From: Capsicum annuum
Taxonomy: Eukaryota > Streptophyta > Magnoliopsida > Solanales > Solanaceae
Reading direction: 5' to 3'
Assembly: GCF_002878395.1 (NCBI RefSeq)
Contig: NC_061121.1
Span: 15,076,702-15,140,701 of the forward strand
DNA: 64,000 nucleotides
Made by a program: the position numbers and the translations under genes. Position 1 is the first letter of the stretch, and every line of letters begins with the position of its first letter. Shown here one piece after another: positions 1 to 10,200 of the stretch. The notes beneath the pieces are model-generated. The model did no database searches, was not told where the DNA came from, and was given only the letters and a program-made list of their open reading frames with translations.

Positions 1-441
1 ACTTATTATTTTTTATAGCCCAAACTAATTTTAGGCCCAATAAAATATGAATCAAATCTAAATTTTATATGAATTTGACCCAATAAATTTTACGTGTCTA
101 CACTCCCTCCTTTCCATACATGTCTATTATTGACTTAACACACATGACACACCTTAATAAACAATAAGCAATATGGGTAATTTGCCCATTAGAAGCAATA
201 TATTTAACATCTAATTAAGATATGCACCATCACGATAAAAAAATCAGGATCGTGATTGTACCTATCCAACCCTCCGTGATAGGTAAGCCAACAGTTCAAT
301 CTCAAACATAACATTCCAAATGTAAATAAGCGGAAGAAAATAAAAAAATAATAAAACTTGAATAATTTTCAAAGTACATTAGTAGACTGATATAGTCAAA
401 ATATAGATAATCCCAGATTTGATAGTTGATGTTGTTGGGAA
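1..441. other. AT-rich intergenic DNA, no gene seen
   Basis: No open frame or recognisable protein similarity on either strand. The stretch is AT-rich with short homopolymer runs. Confidence 0.6.
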
Positions 442-620
442 CAGTGGCGGATCTACACTCAAGTTAGGGGGTTCATCCGAACCCCCTTCGGCGGAAAATT
501 ATGCTATATATACATGGTTAGAATTATTTTTTATGTACATATATTAGATGTTGAACCCCCTCGATTAGTTTTTATATTCACTTATGACCCCGCTTAGTGA
601 AAATCCTAACTCCGTCACTG
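442..620. mobile_element. hAT-type MITE, copy A
   Basis: A 179-bp element starts CAGTGGCGGAT and ends ACTCCGTCACTG, imperfect terminal inverted repeats. It is flanked by near-identical 8-bp sequences (GTTGGGAA left, ATTGGGAA right). The same family occurs at 4884-5060 with better ends. Both copies share the internal words GAACCCC, ATACATGGTTA and AGATGTTGAACCCCC. The 8-bp target duplication and short inverted ends fit a non-autonomous hAT element. It encodes no protein. Confidence 0.75.
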
Positions 621-1216
621 ATTGGGAAACAATAATAAATTTTAATATCAATTGTGAAAATAAAAAAACTGCAACAATAATAGTATTTTTTAAATAGTAG
701 TATTAACAACAACAACAACAATAATAATATATAAAATACTTGAGTCATGCTAGCTACTATCCTAAGAAACTATTTCTGCAATATGAAATATTTTTCTCAA
801 ATTAAACAAGCACTTTACTGATTTATTAAAGAATATCAGAAATTAATTAAATCTTACCTAATTAATCAAAAAATACAGAAATGAGCAAAAGTAAATATAA
901 AACCAACAAATTTTAATTGGGGGAATAATGTCAAAAACGGTTTTATATAAAATAAGAACAACAAAAAAGGAAAGATTAGTATATTTTTTCAAGCCTCGAA
1001 AGTTGACAAAAATTTCATGTGTTTTTTAAGTTAAGGTTATTCAAACAAGTAAATTTCTAACTCACTTTATTACTCAAATTAACTAATTTTCAGTTGTTTG
1101 ATTGTATCGTCCATATATATATATATATATATTAGGAAGTACTTTTGTCCCTTTAGTATATACTGAGTAGATATAATTTGGCTTTAGGTGACTAATTTTA
1201 TTGAGACGCTTGTGAT
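621..1216. other. AT-rich non-coding DNA with simple repeats
   Basis: No gene is visible. It holds an AAC/AAT trinucleotide run near 705-732 and an (AT)n run near 1109-1131. Confidence 0.6.
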
Positions 1217-1577
1217 CAGGAGACACAAGATGAATGGACGGAAGAGCCATTGTCATATGAAGAAATCAATAGCTTGGTCTACCTTCATGCAACGTTGCTA
1301 GAATCACTGGTTATCTGCTGACGAAACGAGAATTGACATGCCGGAAGATGGGTATAAATATGCAGCATTTAATGGTGGATCAAGAATGTGTATAGCCAAA
1401 TACTTAACTTATCTTGAAATGAAATCTGCAGCTTCAGCTATATTACTTCGTTACGAGTTATCTTCAGTCCCTGGTTATCAAGTTTTGCCACAACTCTCTA
1501 TCACTTTATCCATGAAGAATGAGTTTAGAGCAAACCTCAAACCTTGTGATCTTAGTGAATATGGTATAAGAAAATGA
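1217..1577 (+). pseudogene. Cytochrome P450 fragment (CYP86 clan-like), broken
   Basis: Two pieces of a P450 are fused. The first (frame from 1217 to the stop at 1319) reads through a K-helix-like segment, LVYLHATLLESL, but lacks the R and the following LYP of the ExxR region. The second (1338-1577, 79 residues, a different frame) carries the heme loop FNGGSRMCIAK with the cysteine kept, then YLEMKSAASAILLRYEL and a C-terminal tail ending in NLKPCDL. In a complete P450 about 60 residues separate the K helix from the heme loop, and most are missing here. The N-terminal ~350 residues are also absent. The heme loop and the MKS/LLRYEL tail resemble the CYP86/CYP94/CYP704 fatty-acid hydroxylase clan; a finer name cannot be read. 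It cannot make a working enzyme. Confidence 0.8.
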
Positions 1578-2369
1578 TAGTTTGATAACTATGAATGAGA
1601 TCTCCGTATCTATTCAATAATAGTTGTTCTAGTAGATCAGTTTTTCTTTTTACGTGTGTTAAAGAATCAGTTTATCGGTATCTCATCTTTGAGGTATAGG
1701 TACAGACTCTGTACTACACTCTCTTTTTTACAGATTTCAATTTGTGAGAATACAAGAATAATGAAAAATATAACTAGCAATGGTTGCATTAATAATACTT
1801 TGTGTTATTTATGCTTGAAACTTTCTTATGTAGTGTCTGGTTTGGTGAATTAAGAATATGATTATTTACACAATTTCTAGTAATCGTAAGACGAAAATAA
1901 AGCTGAGAGTTGAACTAATAATTAACAGAAAATAAATGTCATTTGGTGATGTTTTTGCATCAACAACTTAATGATAGTTTCTCAATTTGTAGTAACCTCT
2001 CTTCTTCTTCTTTTCTTCTTTAATTTAACTATCTATAAAGTTTTATATCCTCAAACTTTACGTCCTATATAAATTTTATTGCACTTGTATAATTGTATTG
2101 AGTCAAAGTCGAATTTGGAACTAAACTTAATTTTGGTTAAAGTAAATAAAAAACAAAAATGATTAGACTTAGCTTGCCACTAGTAATTCGAATCCTTCCC
2201 TTTTTTAAATACCTTGTAACAAAATTAGTTACCTTAATTATCATAAGAAGACAAGAATAAGTTGAAACTTGAACTAATTACTAGGGAAAAAACTATCTAA
2301 ACTCAAGATTGCATATTCAAGTAACCAAGAGAACAAAAAGATCAAAGCTCCTAAAGAAAGGTTAAAAAA
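1578..2369. other. Non-coding DNA with dispersed direct repeats
   Basis: No supported gene. A block at about 1887-1997 recurs at about 2676-2803, and a shorter part at about 2241-2282. All contain variants of AATAAAGCTGA followed by TTGAACTAATAATTAAC. The 65-residue frame at 1656-1853 has no recognisable features. Confidence 0.5.
1887..1997. repeat. Direct repeat, copy 1 of a ~115-bp segment
   Basis: This segment reads like 2676-2803, with the same order of words (GTAAGA, AATAAAGCTGA, GAACTAATAATTAAC, CAACAACTTAATG, TTTCTCAATTTG, GTAGTAACC). The spacing is about 790 bp. It suggests a local duplication downstream of the P450 fragment. Confidence 0.6.
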
Positions 2370-2560
2370 AATTCTCAGACTAACCTCATGCCAAAGGATG
2401 TAGTGGAGTTACATCCCTTAGTAGAGTTGGTCCGTAGAAACTTTTTTTAATCCCTTCCTATGAGCTTCCACCATTTTTCTCCCTTAATGACTTGAACCCG
2501 CGGCCTTGAGGTTGGAGACGGAGAGTGCTTACCATCTGAGCAATTTCCTCTTTGTTTCCA
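2370..2560 (-). mobile_element. tRNA-derived SINE-like element
   Basis: On the minus strand the segment begins with a tRNA-like head. An A-box-like TTGCTCAGATGGTAAG lies at about 2527-2542. A B-box-like GCGGGTTCAAGTC lies at about 2489-2501. A non-tRNA body follows. Spacing and order fit a Pol III-derived SINE. The exact ends and a target duplication are not clear, so the limits are approximate. Confidence 0.55.
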
Positions 2561-2675
2561 AAGAAATTTTTGTGAAGTTAAAAAGGAAACAAGGAAAAGA
2601 GCAAAAGAATGTGTATTTCCCAAACGAAAAGAATCTTCCCCATGAAAATTAATTTCTTCACCTGAAATACTGTCT

Positions 2676-2803
2676 GTAAGATGAGAATAAAGCTGAAACT
2701 TGAACTAATAATTAACGGGAAATAGATGGAGTATCATTTATTAATGTTTTTGCAGGCAACAACTTAATGGTAATTTCTCAATTTGCACAATTTGTAGTAA
2801 CCT
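2676..2803. repeat. Direct repeat, copy 2 of a ~115-bp segment
   Basis: Second copy of the segment at 1887-1997, slightly longer because of a small insertion (TTTGCACAATTTG in place of TTTG). Confidence 0.6.
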
Positions 2804-3012
2804 TAACAAGTAACATCATACCTATTTATTTCTATTAATCTGACTGCTTTCGAAAACACACCTCGTAATTCTTCTTTGTTTTTTCAACTATCAACATAAA
2901 CTTCTTATTTTCTGTCAAAAGTTTGGCCGAACATCTCATTTTTTCAAAATAAGCACTTTTGCAAACAGATAAGCTTGACAAATCAGGCAGATTGACTGAT
3001 ACTAGGAACCTA

Positions 3013-3430
3013 TTTGGAGAAAGAAGAAGCATGCATAAGATGGACAGCGGAGAAATTTCCAATAGCGAAATACTTTGACTCGATGGATGGAGAGAGAACC
3101 CTCTACTCAAGAACGAAACCAATATCGAATCGACAATCCTATACTATAAGATTAGTGTCTCTAGACCATACAAGTGGGCGCGAAGCCCATGTAAGTGTTT
3201 GGTCCACTGGAGCTAATGCAACATGGAAGAAAATTAGATAACAAAAAATACGATCTTGCACCGCTTTTTTTTTATAGAAAGCTCGACCAACGAGGAGAAA
3301 TTTTTTGGCCGAAGCCAAAAAGAGGGCGACCCACTTTATTCCCCAAGCAAATGAACTTGGCTTTGAGGGAACAACAAAAACCACTATCATACTCTTTCTT
3401 TTCTTCAGGTAGCAGTTTCTGGGACACATG
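3013..3430. other. GC-richer block, possible organellar insertion
   Basis: Base composition rises compared with both sides. The text contains words such as GTGGGCGCGAAGCCCATG and GGCCGAAGCCAAAAAG, which look more like plant mitochondrial non-coding DNA than like the surroundings. Frames of 75-96 residues on both strands have no recognisable domain. This is impression only; a match to a mitochondrial genome would decide. Confidence 0.25.
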
Positions 3431-3496
3431 AACTAGCTCTTATTGAACCAGTTAAAGTATAAAAGAACATACCATTCAAATCTCAGCAGATTTGAC

Positions 3497-3560
3497 TGGT
3501 GAGAGGTAGCTAGTGGAACAGTCAAGGATGGTGCAAGTTGATCCGGACACCACTTTTTGA
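3497..3560 (+). mobile_element. 3' fragment of a SolS-like SINE
   Basis: The piece (CTGGTGAGAGGTAGC, then GATCCGGACACCACTTTTTG and an A-rich end) corresponds to the 3' part of the SINEs at 4795-5140 and 8371-8600, here in the opposite orientation. The head is missing. Confidence 0.5.
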
Positions 3561-3784
3561 AAAATAGAATAAAAGAACCATCTAGGTATCCAAACATAAC
3601 CCACTGTTACTTCTACAACTGAGAGACGAGCTGGTTGAAGACAGTGAGCCAGTGAAGCTTTGATAAACAGGAGAGTTCATAAGTTCCACTTCCCATTCTC
3701 TATTTATCAAACTGAAAGCTATTAGCAAAGTTCGATCACACACCAAACCAAACAATTTAATCTTCACAGTTCAAAATCATGGTG

Positions 3785-3812
3785 GAGAGAGAGAGAGAGA
3801 GTGTGTATGTAT
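3785..3812. repeat. GA/GT microsatellite
   Basis: A run of GA dinucleotides passes into GT repeats. It lies just beyond the likely 3' UTR of MPPB. Confidence 0.8.
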
Positions 3813-4030
3813 AAATCACACACCAGTACAACCAATGGTATACTTTACGCAAAGAATTCTAATACAGGGAACATCGTCGATGCAATTCTCCTAATACAAT
3901 GCATAACAAAGAGATCCCAACTTTATGCTGACTGATTTGACAGCCAATGCTACAGCAAGTGATGTTTTCTCCTTGACATTAACAGCATGTACAAAAAAAG
4001 GAAAGTGATCACCAAAATTTGTCCACTTAA

Positions 4031-4036
4031 TTTATT
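4031..4036 (-). terminator. Candidate polyadenylation signal of MPPB
   Basis: AATAAA on the minus strand, about 100 nt past the MPPB stop codon, in the sequence GTCAATAAATTAAG. A U-rich stretch follows further on. The 3' UTR probably ends within 3800-4030. Plant signals are loose, so this is only a candidate. Confidence 0.45.
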
Positions 4037-4137
4037 GACAAAAGTGTTCTGTAGACCATGTGTGGTAGAATGCCCAATGTCAGGCTCACGACTTGGAAAA
4101 GAAGATGAATTTAAGCCAACGGGAAAGAACTAGTAAT

Positions 4138-4224
4138 CTAGTAGCGCAGCCAGTATGTCCTGCGTCTGAACCAGTTATAATCAGGCAAATCTTGAATTGG
4201 TCCCCTGGCTGATATTGCAATATC
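4138..4224 (-). CDS. MPPB: MPPB exon 9 with stop codon
   Basis: Encodes 28 residues from DIAIS to TYWLRY, then TAG at 4138-4140. The acceptor is TTTGTAG before GATATTGC. Phase 0. Confidence 0.92.
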   Translation of the reverse strand, partial: DIAISARGPIQDLPDYNWFRRRTYWLRY

Positions 4225-7200
4225 CTACAAAGGGAAAATCATAGAGAAAAAGGTTTTACCCTCTAGTATTTGTATTTGATTCGGGAAACATAAGATGGAA
4301 TTCATATGGTAATATCAACAAATCTGCCTGTTAATTACAATACCAACAGCTGTCTCTCCCCGTGGTTTATAGCCTATATGAATTGCTCTGCTGTTGCTTT
4401 TATGGCCTTTAGTTATTTACTGAAACAAATGTAAAGAGGCTGCAGGGACTTACCCTGTCAAAAATAAAACGATTTGCAACTCGCTTGATAGTTCCAGCAT
4501 CGACACTGTCAATCCTGGCAAATAACTCAGCATATGGAATTCTGCGGCCATATGTGATTAACTGCAAAAAAAAAAAAAAAAAAAAAAGAGAAACTTCCAA
4601 CTATAAGTAAATTTAGTAATTACAGAGAGAGGCATCAAATGTCAAGTATGAAATCAAGGTCATCCATTTGACCACAAAGCATGCGAGCATATAGAACACA
4701 ATGTGCTAACTGAAGAGATTAAGTGAATTATCTATGGTAATGCTCCTAGAACTAAGAGAATTATCTTCCCATATTCTTCTTCTTCTTCTTTTCAGGACAG
4801 TGGTGTCCGAAGATGATGTTGTCCGGAACAACTGCACATCTCGACTGTTCCACAGGGTACCTATTACCTCCCACCAGCACAAGCAGAGGCGGAGCTAGCC
4901 TATTAAAGAAGGGTTCGGACGAACCCCTTCGACGGAAATTCATATTATTAATACATGGTTAAAATAATTTTTATTTATATATTCTAGATGTTGAACCCCC
5001 TTCGATGAGTTTTTCTTCAGATTTTGAACCCCCTAAGCAAAAATCCTAGCTCCGCCTCTGAGCACAAGTACCGGACAACCTACCAAAGCTTAGGCAGGTG
5101 GAAGGAAATCACCTAGCGTTATTTGCTTCCGTTATGGTTGTTCTTCTTTCCTTCTAGATTGGCATTGGAGGAACATCTGCTCCCCCTTTTTCCTTCTAAA
5201 AAGAGCCTTTATTTTATTTTGCTTTATTTTTATGATAGCCAAGCCTTGTTTGATGAGGTCAGGAGGAAGGAGACTAAAATGTCTCAGATCTAGGGAGCCA
5301 AATGCTCTCCCCTTTAATTGTTTCTAGTTACAAATATATTCTATATGAATTTACCTGTCTTCCAATGTCTTCAGCAGTAGGGCCTGATCCATCAATGTGG
5401 AGCACTAAAGAAGATTTCAGCTGCAGGAGATTAAGTAAAAGAACATATAAGTTCCTGATATAGCTAAAAGGAATGCAGGAAAAAGTCCCTAAAATTTAAA
5501 TGGAGGCAATAACACTCTCCTCTGGGGAATGAACGAATACCTGATTACGTGCACGAATCACATCAGCTTCCGACACTCTGTAACTTAACTTGCATATCCC
5601 ATTCATGATGACATAAGCTAAATCACTCAAGCAATCAGGCTGTGACAAGCAGAAAACACAGATCAGTAAAGTCTCAGTCCTTATGCATAGGTCACTTATA
5701 TTCATAATAAAAATGCATAAATCACTTTTAGATGAAGGAAATGAGTATTCAATTTGCAATCTTCTCTAAATTGACATAATTAAGAAATAGTTTGTTTTAT
5801 ATGTGACATACTTCAAGAAATATTAATGAGAGAGAACAATTTCTGAAGTTATTAAGAATTTGAAATGCTTCAAATATTAACCTTACAAATACAGCAATAC
5901 TGGAATCACATTTTATCAACCAAGAAGAATTTACAAATAACGAAAAAACCGCCTCTAGATTGTGAAACGAAGTATGATCAAATCACTAGTTTTTACATTT
6001 CAAATCGCTTTTTTGTTTAATCAGGCAAAAGTTGTATTTACATTTCAAATCTCTTCAGTATATTTCAGGAAATGGCCTAAAGTTGGATTTACATTTCAAT
6101 TCACAAGAACTGATTAACATTTCAAATCTCGTTAGTATATTTCAGGAATGGCATAAAGTTGGATTTACATTTCAATTTACGGGAACTAATGAATCATGAT
6201 AACATAAGTTTGGCGACCAGGAAATAGATGTATTTTATACTATGTTACAGATTCAGATATGGGTGGGTAGCAAATATGAGTTTATGATACAGAAATAGTC
6301 GGCATTTGGTTAAATGAAGGTAGTGAAAATTTCCTTCTAAACAAAATTGACAAGTAATAAATGTACTTTATACTATGTTACAGACTCAGATATGGGTATT
6401 AACTGAGAATATATATAGGGGTCACATTCGCTTCCCAAAAGTTTAGGGCAAATTTCGTTTGTATTTTTTTTTCGTAACTGGTAACATTTAAATTTGGTTT
6501 GGATTTTAGGAGGTATAATCTCCATTTAGATAGATCAGCATGATTTTATACAGTGTTTGGTTGGAATTTGGGAAGATATAATCTCCACATAGAAATCAGC
6601 ATTAATTAATATTGTCTTCGTTTTAATTTATGTGCTTTATTTACCTTTAAACGCTATTTCATAAAGGATGCTTTCAATATTAACTTCTAAATCCCAACAT
6701 AACTACATGACATGTTTAAGACCACATGATTCAAAAGTCTTCCCTATTTTCTTAAACTCCGTGCTTAGTCAAACTAGACACATTTAATGAAATGGAGGGA
6801 GTACAACATTTGATTGCTCCGTTCTGTTGTGCCCATAAATAATACTTGTATAAATCATTCGAGAATCTATGTATTATCTTGTAGGGGATAGAATGTTGAA
6901 TACAAGTGAAGGTATCCGTAATACACGGATTAAAGTACTAACATGACCAAACTAACCCTCATAATAGTAAAATATTTTTTATTTTGTTTAAAACGTAAAC
7001 GAACATTTAAAATTGTACACTGCATACTAATATGTAATATATCAAACTAACATTCAGCAAGAAATAATCTCTATATTAAACAATGTACATCACTAATCCT
7101 GCATAACTTGTCTCTAAACCAAACGACCCTCTTAAAGATTCAAGGATGCAGATAGAAGTACCATTATAAGTAAAGGGATCCAGTAATTTGGAGTTGTGCA

Positions 7201-10200
7201 GATATGTTTGTATATAATCGTCACTATTCATAGTTGTTGTACACTAAATATGATCTAAGTGAGTTCAACTCTGTTCTCCTCTTGTATGTATCATGCTAGC
7301 ATATATCCTCTTTTAAAACTTAATGGTCTTGGTCAGCCTGATTCCTAATTTATCATGCATTTGCAATCCATTTTAAAATTCAACAACAACAACAACAACA
7401 AACCCAGTGTATTCCCACATAGTGAGGTCTGGGGAGGGTAAGATGTACGCAGTCCATACCTCTTACCTCTAAAGAAGTAGAAAGGCTGTTTCCGATAGAC
7501 CCCCGGCTCGAGACACAGAATACTAAACAAATTCATAGTAACGCATGGAACCATTTTAAAATTCAGCTCAAAATAAAAAATAAAAAAAATCATTTCATCA
7601 ACCATATGACCATAGTAAGAGTTGCCTCTGTGCTGTCTTGCTGCATGCCTGCATCTATCTCAATGCAGGGAAAAAAGGAGAAGTCTTTCTCTCTCCCCGC
7701 TGGAAGACGGACCATCAACTCTTATAGAAGATTAAGTAAAACAAAGAGTAGACACTGAGAGGTATCTAGTGTCAGATTTTCTTTCTTTTTTTTTGATAAT
7801 CGAGAAATCCCCAATGGCCAATGGAGCAGAAAACTCGGTGGATAATGTCCCCTCTCTACCTTTTTCCACTTAAATACCAGTCTTTTGTCTGTGGCAGGGT
7901 TCAAACCCGTTGCGCGTGTCTAACCTACACATCCCACATTGCACACTTACTACCACCCGACCAAATCTCGAGGGCAAATTGCATGAGGCATGGACATCGT
8001 GTCAGATTGCCCCTAGAAACAGTATGTTGAGGGCAATTGAGGAGTTCGTGCAATGTTCTATAGTTTATTCTTTCTTCTTTCCATTTAGGTTCATCGTGAA
8101 CTTTTTTTCTACTTATGGGGGAGCGGAGCACAGGCAACACAAAGACATGGGAAGTTTAGAAAAACAATATACAAAAATTTTTAAATGAACCTTTTTTCAT
8201 TGATTACAATAATGACTTGGCAAACTACACGACCTTAGAATTTCAAAAGCACAACTATGAGCTGATTGAACTACACTGGTAGGGAGAATTTTTCTTGATT
8301 AAATCCCAATATAACCGCATATGATTAATACATCTTGCAATATTGCTATTTTTCTTTTCCTTTCTTTTTTTTCCTTTCAACAACCGTGGTGTCCAGGCAG
8401 CTTGCACGCACCTCGACTAATTTCACGGGATACCTGCCACCTCCCACCAGCTACAGACCGGGATAACTCTGTCCACCAGGGCTAGAACAGATGGAAGAAA
8501 TCACCTAGTGTTTGTTAAGTCTTTGTTGGAAATTGAACCTGAAACTTCATGGTACTCAACCCAACTCCATTGAACCACTAGGCCACACCCTTGGGTGCCT
8601 TTTCCTTTTTTTCTTTTATTTTTCCTCCAAGCACAACTATGAGCTGATTGAACTAAACTGGTGTTCGAGGGAGAATTTTCTTGATTAAATCCCAATAATG
8701 ACTAATATATCTTGTGAAAATGCTTTTTTTTTTTCGTTCATTCTTGTATTTTTCTTCCAATAGCCCCTTTCTGAAACTTGACAAGAGATCTACTTAATCT
8801 CACTTACTCCATCCCTAGATGCAAAATATATTTAACATCTTTAATTTGTATATTTTTCTTACTGCAATATCCACCGTCAAAGGAATTATGAGCTTCACCA
8901 AAATAACTATCTATTAGTACGAAAAAATCATCAACTCAAAATTGGTCTCCAAAAGGGACAGCTGAATCAGGGAAGCTGCACCAAAGCCATTACTTGTGCT
9001 TGATTACAGTTGTATTCTCCGCAAAACCTAGCACACTCTGCATCAGAATCTGAAAGAGGTCCTAGACAAGGATAGACGATACAAGATTCTCATAGCCACA
9101 TTGTCACAAGATTCCTCAACGATCCTAGCCAACCCCGCCCACCAGAAGTTTTCTCATATCAAGTTTACTTTCCCGCCCATTTTCAACTAGGATAACCTCT
9201 AATACCCCTTAAAGGAATCAATATTCTTCTAAAGTGAACGAGTAAAACAGTCCTCTGTGTTCTTTTGCACAACAAGCAGCATGGCCACCCACAGTTGCTC
9301 GGAATAAATTTCCTACTATTACATAAATTAGTAATCCATGTATCAACAATTTATACAGAAAAAAATTTGGAGATGGAAAAGGGAGCTTTGAGTGATGCCC
9401 TCCGACAACACAGACTTGGCGAATAAAACAGTAGTTTCTTATCTAGAAACTTGCCCAAGATTTCTTGATTATCTTATTTGAAGATTCAGTAAATAGAGAA
9501 ACTGAAATCTGTTTAGCATAAAAGAGTATTTTACAGGTGTTTCACAAACAAATCCAGAAGGCCCATGAGTCCATAGCAAAAGAGACGCAAGGAAAAAGTC
9601 AAATCCTCTTGGGGTAAATGCTCTTACAGACCCGCATAATGGACATAGGTTGCCAGGTCCAAAAGCACACTTTCCCCTTTCACTGACCAATTAAAATGTA
9701 CAGAAACGAGAAGACTAGCTGACAAAACTAATATACGATGATTGGTAGTTTTACATTATTAACCATTCAAGTTAAGCAAATAATTTTGAGCTAATACTGG
9801 AGCAACTTAAGATAAGTAGGAACTCCTTAACATCTCTATCTACATGTGAGAGAAAAGGAAGCATTAATTCTTCTAAGCATGTAGGAACCATATATCTGAA
9901 GTCACTCACCTGGGCTTCAGCATAGACACCAAACAGCCCTGTATCTTTATAGTTGGTGTTAAAAGCCATCACACTCTCAGCTAGTTCATTAATGGCCACC
10001 CTTTGGACAAGCTCTGAACTGTTCAAAGATCATATACCAGAAGTAATAGAAATTAGCAAGGCTTATTCTGTAATTTTTTCTATTTTGGGAAAAAAGAGCA
10101 ATTCAACGAAAATCTCCAAACAATGCCCAGAAATGCCTTCATATACAACTAATAGATAAAGCATTAAGAGCAACAAGCAATATTGTCTTTTTGGTAAGGG

